Positions 1-7,509 of a stretch of 37,219 bases of DNA are shown one piece after another. The notes under the pieces were generated by a model. The model ran no database searches. It saw only the letters and a program-made list of their open reading frames with translations, and was not told the origin of the DNA. The stretch is from Anaerolineae bacterium (GTDB lineage: Bacteria > Pseudomonadota > Alphaproteobacteria > DSM-16000 > Inquilinaceae). Position 1 is the first letter of the stretch. Every line of letters begins with the position of its first letter. The DNA lies in the NCBI GenBank assembly GCA_028285185.1, contig JANQQD010000312.1, forward strand, positions 1 to 37,219. The letters are read 5' to 3'. The position numbers and the translations under genes are program-made.

Positions 1-297
1 CAGCTCATGCGGCTGGATGAACGTGACTGACTCGTGAGACCCGACATCGAAGGTCTGCCATTCGATAATGACGCGGTCGGAGCCCTGCTGGATGGTGACT
101 GAATCCTGGCCGTAGATGATCTCCGCCTGACCCTCCACGACCGTGCCGTCGGTGGGTAGGGCCCATGCGGGATCGGTGGTCAACAGCCAGCCGCAGACGG
201 CGGCGGTGGTGAGCGCGGTCGTGCCGGCCAGCAACCGGCGTAGCGCCGGGGCGGCCGTCTGGGTGCGGGTCACCATCGTCTCGCGACAGGTCGACAT
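1..297 (-). CDS. Two-partner-secretion exoprotein, N-terminal fragment (haemagglutination-activity/TPS domain)
   Basis: The frame is open from an ATG at 297 to the window edge (99 residues), so only the N-terminus is present. Residues 1-46 are a long signal region: a basic start, a hydrophobic core and a likely cut after PAWA. The mature start then matches the TPS (FhaB/HMW-type) secretion domain: DGTVVEGQAEI, a VTIQQGSDRVIIEWQTF stretch, then DVGSHESVTF and IQP. In this family that domain is recognised by the POTRA domains of an outer-membrane TpsB partner, and the protein is exported as an adhesin, cytolysin or contact-dependent toxin. The partner gene is not in the window. The start is supported by a purine-rich AAGGGAAGAG just upstream; an in-frame ATG at 276 is an alternative. 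The effector type cannot be told from this part. Confidence 0.88.
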   Translation of the reverse strand, partial: MSTCRETMVTRTQTAAPALRRLLAGTTALTTAAVCGWLLTTDPAWALPTDGTVVEGQAEIIYGQDSVTIQQGSDRVIIEWQTFDVGSHESVTFIQPHEL

Positions 298-1082
298 GTC
301 TCTTCCCTTCTCTTCGCCGCTCGCCCGTCCAGCGCGCTGCTTCGGCTCACCTAAATCAATCTGCCGTCGGTCGTGGGGTGGCTGAGTAACTGACAAGACA
401 TCTCAGTCCAGTTCTGTGTATTGGTTAATGTCTGCTTGGCGTCTTCCGAGATATGGTTCGGTGACGATGGCATCTGTCTTTTTGGGATAGCAAAATAAAT
501 TCCTTAATTCAATAAAATGCGACAAAGTCTCCGAAATTTTTAAGTATTGGTTAAAACATCAGACTCTTCAGTGAGTCAAAATTTTGTGTTGGAATCAATA
601 AATTGACCGATAGAGAGTCAAGCGCCAGAGCCATGACTCGATAGGTGTGCTTGTGGGATTATGTAGATTCAGAGAAGCCGGTGAGGATGCGGTTGTTATT
701 TGACATCTTCGGGTCATTGTGCGGATTAGTCTTGGCCAAGTTAGTTCTCTCGCTGCAGCCTCCGAAGCCTGCACGATTTCCGCGCCGTCGCGTTCGGCGC
801 CTCTTCCTTTGCATCCCACCACCTGTCCGCCCGACGAGACAGGGCACCGATCGATGCGCCACGTCGACCACTGTGCGCTTGGTCGCAGAGCGCGCGGGCG
901 CACGCTCTCAGCCGCGGTTGGAACGACCCCGTTTGCCCCGCCGGCCGCATTAATAGGTACGACAGTAATGCGTCCGCCGTCGCGGGCTGTGCGTGCCAAT
1001 CGACTGTCAATATGTGCCAATCTGTAGGCTATTTGTGCCAAACTCCGCGTCTGTTCGCCCCCGCCTTTGCGCTCCGTGCCGT
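298..1082. other. Non-coding, partly AT-rich region upstream of the exoprotein gene
   Basis: No convincing gene is present; open frames here have no recognisable protein character. The stretch from about 420 to 770 is clearly richer in A+T than its surroundings and probably carries the exoprotein promoter (inference). It contains two copies of GTATTGGTTAA (418-428 and 544-554) and, nearer the AraC-type gene, three evenly spaced GTGCCAA repeats, listed separately. Confidence 0.6.
993..1041. promoter_or_regulatory. Three GTGCCAA direct repeats at exact 21-bp spacing
   Basis: GTGCCAA occurs at 993-999, 1014-1020 and 1035-1041. Each step is exactly 21 bp, two turns of B-DNA, so all copies face the same side of the helix. 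Established knowledge: AraC-type activators bind direct half-sites, and 21 bp is the half-site step in the classic araI1-I2 operator. The array lies just beyond the 3' end of an AraC-type gene (1083-1799) and several hundred bases upstream of the exoprotein gene. That it is an operator is inference. Confidence 0.45.
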
Positions 1083-1799
1083 TCATGCCGTCCTCCCTCG
1101 CCCTGACCGGACTTTGGAGGTCCGGTCTGTTGAGTGTGGCTGAGCGTCATCGGCTGGCGAGCCGTTGCTCTCGGGCGCTGGATCGCGGACTGCCGATCCG
1201 AGGCCCAGCGCGTCGCTCGGTGCCATGGCGTACCTCTGTCGGAACACCCGGCCGAATTGTCGCTGGTCGGCAAAGCCGAGGGTCAGGGCCACCGCCTTGA
1301 TCAGCCCACGGGACGGAGAGGCGGCACTCAACGCATCGTACGCACGGGCCAGGCGGCGTTCGGTCACGTAGCGGGCAACCCCGCCGTCGTCGGCGAACAT
1401 GCGATAGAGCGTCCGTCGCGAGATGGCGAACTTTCGGCAGAGCTGGACCACCCCGAGATCCGGATGGTGAAGGTGGTCGTCGATATACGCACGCACCGCT
1501 CGGGCGCGCGATTCTTGACCGTGTCTCGCGACATACCGGGATATCTCGGTTGTCTGGACCGGATCCTTCATCGGATCATGTCCTGGCCCGCCGTCGGCAG
1601 TTTCGCCGGTCATCGCCGAGCGGAGGCCGGATCCTGTTCCTTCCGATGAGAGAAGCTGACAGAGGTGGGTGTAGGCCATCATGAGGGTCGCATCCCGCTG
1701 GGCGCTCGGCAGCACACCGATGCTTTCGGTGCAGGCCCGGAGGGGGCGGGACGATGCGCTGGAACGGCTCGGGATCCGGTGGTCCCGCAACGACACCAC
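1083..1799 (-). CDS. AraC-type DNA-binding protein, N-terminally truncated paralog
   Basis: The C-terminal ~110 residues form an AraC/XylS double helix-turn-helix: VQLCRKFAISRRTLYRMFAD in the first unit and ALTLGFADQRQFGRVFRQRY then APSDALGLG in the second. The protein is a close paralog of the products of 6418-7509 and 10803-11852. Its similarity begins only at the last strand of their sensor domain (ACTESIG here, ACAEDHS in the 10.8-kb copy). About 140 N-terminal residues are missing and residues 1-20 match nothing. The C-terminal tail (PAP..S...DD, then STDRTS) is most like the 6418-7509 copy. The listed start is GTG with a stop shortly upstream, and an internal ATG at the MMAYTHLCQLL segment is equally possible. 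It may be a decaying copy or a functional DNA-binding-only regulator. Confidence 0.7.
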   Translation of the reverse strand: MVSLRDHRIPSRSSASSRPLRACTESIGVLPSAQRDATLMMAYTHLCQLLSSEGTGSGLRSAMTGETADGGPGHDPMKDPVQTTEISRYVARHGQESRARAVRAYIDDHLHHPDLGVVQLCRKFAISRRTLYRMFADDGGVARYVTERRLARAYDALSAASPSRGLIKAVALTLGFADQRQFGRVFRQRYAMAPSDALGLGSAVRDPAPESNGSPADDAQPHSTDRTSKVRSGRGRTA

Positions 1800-2179
1800 A
1801 TGTCTCTATCCCTTGTTCAAGCTGCCCCCTCTTTTGGTCGGACACCTGTAGGCGCGACCGCACCGGCGGGCTTTTCGCCGCCGATTATGCGAACGCGCGA
1901 CGGCCGAGGCTTCAAGGACATCTGAATTCTTCTGAAGGAGATCTGAATTTTGCCGGCTCAGTCGTGCGCCCAGAACGCAGGCTCAAGACGTTCCAGACGT
2001 CCTGAAAGTGTGCGTGACAGCGATATGGCATTGAAAATCTTGCGCATACGCTGTCGCGGTTCCACTTTCATCCTGACGACTCGGCACGATGTGCCTGTCC
2101 AGCCAATTTCAGGGCGGCAAGTGCATTCAGGAGGGCAAACGGTTCACGACGCCTGAGCGTCTGGTCGGGAACTTTGAGC
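1800..2179. other. Intergenic region between divergent regulators
   Basis: No gene is supported. The bases just above 1800 should hold the lost 5' part of the truncated AraC-type gene but do not resemble the full-length paralogs. Immediately before the winged-helix gene there is a short hairpin (GACGC at 2148-2152, GCGTC at 2157-2161), of unknown meaning. Confidence 0.5.
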
Positions 2180-3787
2180 ATGACGGACATAGGCAACCCC
2201 CCGGACGAATCCCGGATCGTGAAGTATACGTTCGGCGGCTGTGAGGTCGACGTGATCGGCCGCCGGCTCTTGTGCTCAGGGACAATGAGCATGCTTGAGC
2301 CGCAGGCCTTCGACCTTCTGCTTTTCCTCTTGCAGCGCCGCGGGGCCGCCGTGACGAAGCAGGAGATCTTTGCGGACATCTGGAACGACCGTGCGGTGAC
2401 CGAAGGTGTGCTGACCTCGCGCATCCGTTCTATCCGGCGCGCCATCGACCCGGCAGACGGCCCGTCGCATATCCGCACGCTGCACCGGGTCGGCTACATC
2501 TTCGATACGCCCGTAATGGCCGAGACAGCGGCCACGCCGGGCGCCGACACGCCGTCGCCCGCCGGTCTCCCAGAGACGCCGATCTTCCGCGATGAGGAGA
2601 TCGGCGTCTCCGGCCGGTCGGCGATCGCCGTGCTGCCGCTTAACAACTTCTCCGATGATCGCGCGCTCGGTTTCCTGGTCGATGGGTTGACCGAGGACCT
2701 CATTACACTGCTGGCGCGGATGCCGGGATTTCTGGTCATCGCGCGGAACTCCGCGTTCCAGTACAAGGGCAAATCCCCAGATATCCGCGAGGTCGGCCGC
2801 ACGCTCGGTGTCGACTACGTTGTGGAAGGCAGCCTGCGCCCGGTGGCGGGGGCCATCCGGGTTACCGTTCAGCTCGTCGAGACGGAAGGCGGCAACCATG
2901 TTTGGGCGCGCCGGTTTGACTGTGCAGCGGAGACGTTCGACACGGTGCAGGACGACATTGTCCTGGAGATCTCACGCTATCTCGAACCGGAGCTGACGCG
3001 CGCTGAGGTCGGGAGGATCGCCGCGAGGCCCTGGCGGCAGGATGAGATCTGGTCGATCTACCATCAGGCGGCGGCGGTTCTGAACCTGCAGGGCTGGCGC
3101 TACGAGACATTTGCAGAGTCGATGCGGCTATTCCAGCAGGCCATTCGGCTCCAACCTGACTTTGCGCCGGCGCATGCCCATCTCGCGCTCATCTACGCAT
3201 TGGGGGACTGTTTTCGTCTCCTGCCCGAGGTCATGGATGGCGACAGCCTGGCGGTCGCTTCGGCCGAACTCGCGCTGCGTCTGGACAACCGCAGCTCCCT
3301 TGTCCTCGGCTATGCGGGCTGCGCGCTCAGCGATGTCGGGCAGATCGATCGGGGCATTTCGATCATGCAGCGCGCCGTCGAGGACGATCCAAGCAACGCG
3401 CAAGCGCTGGTTGCGCTCGGCTCGGCCCTTCTAAAGCGCGGCCGCGCCCGCCAAGGCATCGAGTTCCTCAAGCGTGGGATCCGGATCAGCCCGCTCGACA
3501 GCAGCCTGTCGTTCTGGGGCACTAACCTTGCCAGCGGGTTGCTGCGCGTACGGCAGCTGGCCGAAGCCGAAGACCAGGCCAAGGCTGCCTGCCGGCGCGA
3601 TGACCGGAACTACCTGGCACGTCTGGTGCTCGCTGCCATCCAGATCCAGCAGCAACGCGCATCGGAGGCGCGCGCCGCAATCGAGGAGGCCCGTGCTCTG
3701 CGGCCGGACCTCCTCGCTGCGGATGCGTTTCCGCTCATCGGCCGCCGCGGAGCGGCAGCGCTAACCGCGACCGGACTCCTCGGCTGA
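2180..3787 (+). CDS. Winged-helix regulator with TolB-like domain and TPR repeats
   Basis: Residues ~10-110 are an OmpR/CadC-type winged helix, with LEPQAFDLLLFLLQ, a TKQEIFADIW stretch and the C-terminal hairpin HIRTLHRVGYIF. Residues ~145-265 match the TolB-N-like domain found in many alphaproteobacterial regulators (SAIAVLPLNNFSDD, DGLTEDLITLLARMPGF, YVVEGSLRPVAGAIRVTVQL). The remaining ~250 residues are alpha-helical TPR repeats (PDFAPAHAHLALIYA, DPSNAQALVALGSALLKRGR). Unlike CadC there is no membrane segment between the winged helix and the rest, so it should be cytosolic. ATG 2180 is preferred over a TTG at 2174. The gene converges on the DUF4242 gene. Targets and signal are unknown. 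Confidence 0.85.
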   Translation: MTDIGNPPDESRIVKYTFGGCEVDVIGRRLLCSGTMSMLEPQAFDLLLFLLQRRGAAVTKQEIFADIWNDRAVTEGVLTSRIRSIRRAIDPADGPSHIRTLHRVGYIFDTPVMAETAATPGADTPSPAGLPETPIFRDEEIGVSGRSAIAVLPLNNFSDDRALGFLVDGLTEDLITLLARMPGFLVIARNSAFQYKGKSPDIREVGRTLGVDYVVEGSLRPVAGAIRVTVQLVETEGGNHVWARRFDCAAETFDTVQDDIVLEISRYLEPELTRAEVGRIAARPWRQDEIWSIYHQAAAVLNLQGWRYETFAESMRLFQQAIRLQPDFAPAHAHLALIYALGDCFRLLPEVMDGDSLAVASAELALRLDNRSSLVLGYAGCALSDVGQIDRGISIMQRAVEDDPSNAQALVALGSALLKRGRARQGIEFLKRGIRISPLDSSLSFWGTNLASGLLRVRQLAEAEDQAKAACRRDDRNYLARLVLAAIQIQQQRASEARAAIEEARALRPDLLAADAFPLIGRRGAAALTATGLLG

Positions 3788-3823
3788 GGCCGGCGACAGG
3801 GCTGCGGCGCTAACATGTTGACG

Positions 3824-3875
3824 TAGAGCACGGTTCAGACATCAGGCAGATCCAGCCTGATGTCATCGTGCTCTA
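3824..3875. repeat. Palindromic MITE-like element / bidirectional hairpin between convergent genes
   Basis: The outer arms TAGAGCACG (3824-3832) and CGTGCTCTA (3867-3875) are perfect inverted repeats. The inner arms GACATCAGGC (3838-3847) and GCCTGATGTC (3855-3864) are also perfect, with a 7-base loop. The element is bounded by TA and its GAGCA tip matches the right end of the IS630 element in this window (GAGCATCGGATG), which suggests a small IS630-type non-autonomous element. It also provides the stop codon of the DUF4242 gene (3873-3875). There is no T-tract, so termination would be non-canonical. Confidence 0.6.
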
Positions 3876-4160
3876 ACCGCTCGATGCCTTGAGGCCGGCG
3901 AGCGGGTCGAGCACGCGGTGGATCTCCGAGACCTTGCCAAGCGGCGCGCCACTCATCTCGCTATGCTTGCGGATCGTCTCCTCGTCCTTTGCGAGATAGA
4001 TGCAGTAGGTCGTGTCTTGGGTGACGAAGCTCTCAAGCCACTGTATGTCCGGCGCCAGCGCGGCAAGCGCAGCGTTCGACGCACTGGCTGCCTCCCGCAC
4101 CTGTTTGACCGATGCCTTTCCGAGCCCGGGGATCGGCCGCTCGATCATGTATCTCTTCAT
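3873..4160 (-). CDS. DUF4242 family protein (SCO4226-like)
   Basis: The 95-residue protein matches the whole length of the DUF4242 family: the opening MKRYMIERPIPGLGKAS, a central SNAALAALAPDIQWLESFVT, then YCIYLAKDEETIRKH and the closing EIHRVLDP. The characterised member, SCO4226 of Streptomyces, is a small ferredoxin-like-fold nickel-binding protein; metal binding here is only inferred. No signal peptide is present, so it is cytosolic. The ATG at 4160 has a strong GAGGAACC ribosome site. The stop codon lies inside the palindromic element shared with the convergent winged-helix gene. It stands alone, with no obvious partner. Confidence 0.85.
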   Translation of the reverse strand: MKRYMIERPIPGLGKASVKQVREAASASNAALAALAPDIQWLESFVTQDTTYCIYLAKDEETIRKHSEMSGAPLGKVSEIHRVLDPLAGLKASSG

Positions 4161-4480
4161 CGGTTCCTCCTGCCTCTAACGCGGTCCGTCCAGATGTCCG
4201 TCTCGCCGCGCGCCCCCCGACAGTGTCGGGCTTCGCCCAACGTCACCTGACGCCAATGGGTTCTGGTTTACGATGAGAGGCTTCTTGGGGACGGACTTCA
4301 AGCTCCACCCGGGCCTGCACACCGGGTGCGCAGCCCTCGCCGTGCCCGAAGGCTCTCGCCAGCTCAGGTCCGGCGATCCGGAGTGCGGTATGAATACCCG
4401 ATCTAAGGAAGCTGGGATCGTATGGTGCATCAGGCTGCGGCGAACATGCGCCCAAACATGGTAAGCTGATCGCTCCGATC
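4161..4480. other. Gene-free stretch before the tandem repeat
   Basis: I see no gene with protein-like character here. Open frames at 4176-4482 look like GC-driven noise. It probably holds the DUF4242 promoter on its left side. Confidence 0.5.
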
Positions 4481-4540
4481 AACGAGATTGAAGATTCAAG
4501 AACGAGATTGAAGATTCAAGAACGAGATTGAAGATTCAAG
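4481..4540. repeat. Tandem repeat, three perfect copies of a 20-bp unit
   Basis: Three identical, contiguous 20-bp units beginning AACGAGATTGAAG occupy 4481-4500, 4501-4520 and 4521-4540. The array spans the 3' end of the truncated AraC-type gene, whose last codons (LNLQSRS, stop) are read from it on the minus strand. Perfect identity suggests recent slippage. There are no spacers, so this is not a CRISPR array. Confidence 0.95.
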
Positions 4541-5208
4541 GCGGTCACGGGTGAGTTTCGGGCACCGTGATCCTCAGAACTGCTATCTGCGGGAGGAGCC
4601 GGTGCCGGGTCCGCCTTGCCGAGGCCGATCGCATCGCTTGGCGCCATAGCGAACCTCTGTCGGAACAACCGGCGGAATTGCTGCTGGTCGGAGAAGCCAA
4701 GGGTCAGGGCCACTGCCTTGATCAGCCCTCGGGACGGTGAGGCGGCCCTCAACGCGTCGAACGCACGGGCCAGACGGCGTTCGGTGACGTAGCGGGCGAA
4801 CCCGCCGTTCTCGGCGAACATGCGATAGAGCGTCCGCCGCGAAATGGTAAACCGTCGGCAGAGCCGGTCGACTCCGAGATCCGGATCGTGAAGGTGAACT
4901 TCGATATACGTCCGCACTGCCTGAACTCGCGACCCTTGTTCGTGTCTCGCTAGAGATCGGTATGTCCCGGGTGTCGGGACCGGATCCTTCATCGGATCGC
5001 GTCCCGGTCCGGCGCCGGCCGTTTCGCCGGTCATCGCCGAACGGCGTGCGGGTCCCGCTCCCTCCACCGAGAGAAGCTGACGGAGGTGGCTGTAGGCTAT
5101 CATGACGTTCGCAGCCCGTTGGCCGTTCTCAAGAACGCTGGTGCTTTCGGCGCTGACCCAATGGCAGCGCCGTCCGAGACCGCCGTTCGGCAGGTCGGTT
5201 GGCCGCAT
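4516..5208 (-). CDS. AraC-type DNA-binding protein, second N-terminally truncated paralog
   Basis: The C-terminal half carries the AraC double HTH: VDRLCRRFTISRRTLYRMFA, then LTLGFSDQQQFRRLFRQRF and APSDAIGLG. Similarity to the full-length paralogs starts at DLPNGGLGRRCHW, which aligns with LPDGGAGRRRLW near residue 138 of the 10803-11852 product, so the first ~135 residues of the sensor domain are gone. Just upstream the sequence switches to the start of an unrelated exported-protein gene (5129-5290), which marks a deletion or rearrangement junction near 5200. An ATG at 5208 opens the frame; ATG near 5103 (MIAYSHLRQLL) is another possible start. The 3' end runs into the 20-bp tandem repeat. 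It could be a remnant or a DNA-binding-only regulator. Confidence 0.68.
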   Translation of the reverse strand: MRPTDLPNGGLGRRCHWVSAESTSVLENGQRAANVMIAYSHLRQLLSVEGAGPARRSAMTGETAGAGPGRDPMKDPVPTPGTYRSLARHEQGSRVQAVRTYIEVHLHDPDLGVDRLCRRFTISRRTLYRMFAENGGFARYVTERRLARAFDALRAASPSRGLIKAVALTLGFSDQQQFRRLFRQRFAMAPSDAIGLGKADPAPAPPADSSSEDHGARNSPVTALNLQSRS

Positions 5209-5290
5209 CTTCTGCGGGAACGGGTGTTGCGAAAGTCACGGCGATAACCGCTGCCGCGACCGCAGTGAGAGGCTTCGGAATGTTGATCAT
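5129..5290 (-). pseudogene. Signal-peptide fragment of an exported protein, cut by a rearrangement
   Basis: An ATG at 5290 with a good ribosome site (GGAGGTGAAC) opens a convincing signal peptide: MINIPKPLTAVAAAVIAVTF, then ATPVPAED. About ten residues later the frame enters DNA that belongs, in another frame, to the truncated AraC-type gene, and it ends at 5129 with a basic, non-protein-like tail (AERRSRTALPL, GQRRKH). The mature part of the exported protein has therefore been lost. Fusion to the AraC remnant is out of frame, so no chimeric regulator is made from this start. Confidence 0.55.
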
Positions 5291-5399
5291 GTTCACCTCC
5301 ATGGTCGACGCCATGGAGATACGTCATTCCGCTTGCCTGAAATACAGCACCCTGGCGGACGCATTGTCCGGCAAGGCCGAACAAAAGATCAGCATACAG

Positions 5400-6320
5400 T
5401 TACGTTATAGTGTTCTCACTTAACACTTGCTTCATGGTGTCGATCATGACGCGAACGCTTAATGGCGGAATATTGCCATAGGGATGGACCGTATATATGC
5501 CGTTTGCCCGTGGCTCGTAGCCCGGCAATATTTCAACAAGCTCGCCACGCTGGAGTCTCTCACGCAGGAAGAAATGCGGTAGCACCCCCAAACCGACCCC
5601 TTGCTGGATCAGGGCGAAGACAGCGTGAACTGACGTCGCTGTCGCCACGCGGCGGAAGCGAAAAGTTACGCAGCCTGAGGCATCTTTCGCCTTCAGGTTA
5701 TGACTGATCTCGGTTCCTTCCCAGTGGTGTGCCACGTAGGGAAGATCCTGCATGACCTCCGGCGCCAGGTCCGCTGGCGTCCCTAGCCCGAGCCGCTCAC
5801 AAAGGGCCGGCGAAGCGCACAGTACATCCTGCAGAACGCCGATGCGCTGAACTTTGAACTCGCTGTCCGGCAGCTCGCCAACAGTCAAGGCCAGGTCAAT
5901 CTGGTTCTTGATCAGGTCGAGCCTCTTGTCATCTACGATCAACTCCGGCTGAATGCGCGGATATCGTTTGTTGAGTGAAGCAATCGCAGGCGCTATGGAG
6001 TATTGGATCGTGGCATGCGGCGCCGTAATCCGAATTGGTCCCATGGGCTCAGCCAGATGTTCGCTTACCTCCTCTAGTGCGATTGTCGAAAGATTAGACA
6101 GTTCTTTGCAACGACGGTAGAACATCTCACCCATGGCGGTCAGGCTCTGCCGCCGCGTGGTCCGGCTCAATAGTCGAACACCAAGCGATGTTTCCAATTG
6201 CTTCAGGGCATCGCTGACGCCAGATTTTCCCATGCCCAGCATTTCAGCAGCACCGGTCACTGAGCCAGCTTCGACGATCGCAATAAATATGCTGGTCTGA
6301 TTTGAGAGCAGATGCTTCAT
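5400..6320 (-). CDS. LysR-family transcriptional regulator
   Basis: The 306-residue protein has the normal LTTR length. The N-terminal winged HTH is clear (IFIAIVEAGSVTGAAEMLGM, GKSGVSDALKQLETSLGVRL, LSRTTRRQSLT). It is followed by a type-2 periplasmic-binding-like effector domain (GPIRITAPHATIQYSIAPAI, DLALTVGELPDS, VFALIQQGVGLGVLP). The HTH and the LSRTTR segment resemble the CrgA/DmlR-type subgroup, which is widespread and diverse in targets. It has no obvious divergent target: the adjacent gene on the left is a chopped exported-protein gene and on the right is the end of a hybrid AraC-type gene. Effector and targets are unknown. Confidence 0.92.
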   Translation of the reverse strand: MKHLLSNQTSIFIAIVEAGSVTGAAEMLGMGKSGVSDALKQLETSLGVRLLSRTTRRQSLTAMGEMFYRRCKELSNLSTIALEEVSEHLAEPMGPIRITAPHATIQYSIAPAIASLNKRYPRIQPELIVDDKRLDLIKNQIDLALTVGELPDSEFKVQRIGVLQDVLCASPALCERLGLGTPADLAPEVMQDLPYVAHHWEGTEISHNLKAKDASGCVTFRFRRVATATSVHAVFALIQQGVGLGVLPHFFLRERLQRGELVEILPGYEPRANGIYTVHPYGNIPPLSVRVMIDTMKQVLSENTIT

Positions 6321-6417
6321 TGCAATAATAAACTCAATGTCTATTCAGACTCTCCGAATGAAATTCTCCACGGATTTGGCGTGATCGATTTGTCTTGCGC
6401 GTATCTGCGCGGATCCT

Positions 6418-7509
6418 TCATAGCGCTGACCGGGCCTGAGAGGTTCGGTCTGCTGAGTGTCGCTGATGGGAATCATCGTGTAGCGAACTGCCGCCCTCGG
6501 GCGCCAAATTGTGAACCGCCGATCCGAGGCCAACCGCATCGCTCGGTGCTATGGCGAACCTCTGCCGGAACAGCCGGCGGAAGCGACGCTGGTCGTCGAA
6601 GCCGCAGTCCAGGGCCACCGCATTGATCAGCCCCCGGGACGGAGAGGCGGCCCCTAACGCGCCGAAGGCGCGGGCTAGGCGGCGTTCGGTCAGATAGCGT
6701 CCCACCCCGCCGTCGTCGGCGAACATGCGGTAGACCGTCCGCCGTGACAGGGCGAACCGTCGGCAAAGCCGGTCTACCCCGAGATCCGGATCGTCAAGGT
6801 GGTCCTCGATGTACGCACGCACTGCTTCGGCTCGCGACTCTTGCCCGTGTTTCGCGAGGTATCGGGATATCTGGGGTATCTCGACCGGATCATTCATCGG
6901 ATCCCGTGCCGGTTCCGACGGGGTGGCACTGCCGGCCGCCGTCAGGCAACTCCCGGACCCCTTCATCGCCATCGGCATCATCTGCTTCATGTGGCAGTAG
7001 GTGATCATAAGGGCCAAGGCCTTGCCGACGTTCCGCAGATCGCCGGCGGTTTCGGCGTAGGCCCACAGGCGGTGCCGGCCGGCGCCGCCGTCCGGCACGG
7101 GCAAGACAAGAGTATTCGCGGCGCGATGGCCGAAATCCTCAAGGGCGTTGTAGATCGCGCGACTGGCCAGGAACTTCGGGGCTTCGTTCGAAACCATGAG
7201 ATAGGGCCGCTTCTGCGCCGCCATCCATCGCAGTCTGCGGTTTTCCTCCTCGACACCGACGGACAGGCACGCTGTCCAGATGGCGTCGATCAGATCCAAT
7301 CTTCGGCGGCTGACGTGATCGCAAAGGTTGTCCCAGATGTATTTGCTGGGATCGACATAGGTCTCGGTGACCCGCAGACTATTGATGAATTCACCGACGG
7401 CCCAGTACCCGAGGTCGCTCAAGTGATGGATCAGATGCTCACGAAGCTGCGTTAAATCTTCAGCCTCGTACAAATCCTGCAGACTATGGTTCAAACGGTC
7501 ACCGGTCAC
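6418..7509 (-). CDS. Hybrid regulator: LuxR-type autoinducer-binding-like domain + AraC-type DNA-binding domain (copy 1)
   Basis: Residues ~10-175 resemble the autoinducer-binding domain of LuxR-type quorum-sensing receptors. W59 and D72 are 13 residues apart, as are W57 and D70 of TraR. Trp95 follows, then FGHRAANTLVLPVPDGGAGR fits the family's 'G-x-T-x-P-V-x-G-x-G' region. TraR Y61 and P71 are replaced (C63, L73), so the ligand may differ. A low-complexity linker (~176-215) leads to an AraC double HTH (~225-328: LCRRFALSRRTVYRMFADDG and AVALDCGFDDQRRFRRLFRQ). LuxR receptors normally carry a GerE-type HTH, so this pairing is unusual. The GTG start at 7509 is supported by a GGAAGGA ribosome site and by a leader conserved in the second copy. 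No luxI gene is in the window. The AraC half is certain; the ligand class is inferred. Confidence 0.8.
   Translation of the reverse strand: MTGDRLNHSLQDLYEAEDLTQLREHLIHHLSDLGYWAVGEFINSLRVTETYVDPSKYIWDNLCDHVSRRRLDLIDAIWTACLSVGVEEENRRLRWMAAQKRPYLMVSNEAPKFLASRAIYNALEDFGHRAANTLVLPVPDGGAGRHRLWAYAETAGDLRNVGKALALMITYCHMKQMMPMAMKGSGSCLTAAGSATPSEPARDPMNDPVEIPQISRYLAKHGQESRAEAVRAYIEDHLDDPDLGVDRLCRRFALSRRTVYRMFADDGGVGRYLTERRLARAFGALGAASPSRGLINAVALDCGFDDQRRFRRLFRQRFAIAPSDAVGLGSAVHNLAPEGGSSLHDDSHQRHSADRTSQARSAL

Noticed and set aside
595..1086. 163-residue minus-strand open frame in the exoprotein upstream region
   Set aside because: No motif, no ribosome site, crosses AT-rich non-coding DNA, and includes the phased GTGCCAA repeats.
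3824..3875. Canonical intrinsic terminator
   Set aside because: No T-tract follows the hairpin on either strand; better described as a palindromic element that may act as a terminator.
4176..4482. Overlapping small open frames
   Set aside because: No start-site support or conserved content; treated as intergenic.
4481..4540. CRISPR-like array
   Set aside because: The three units are contiguous without spacers and no cas genes are present.
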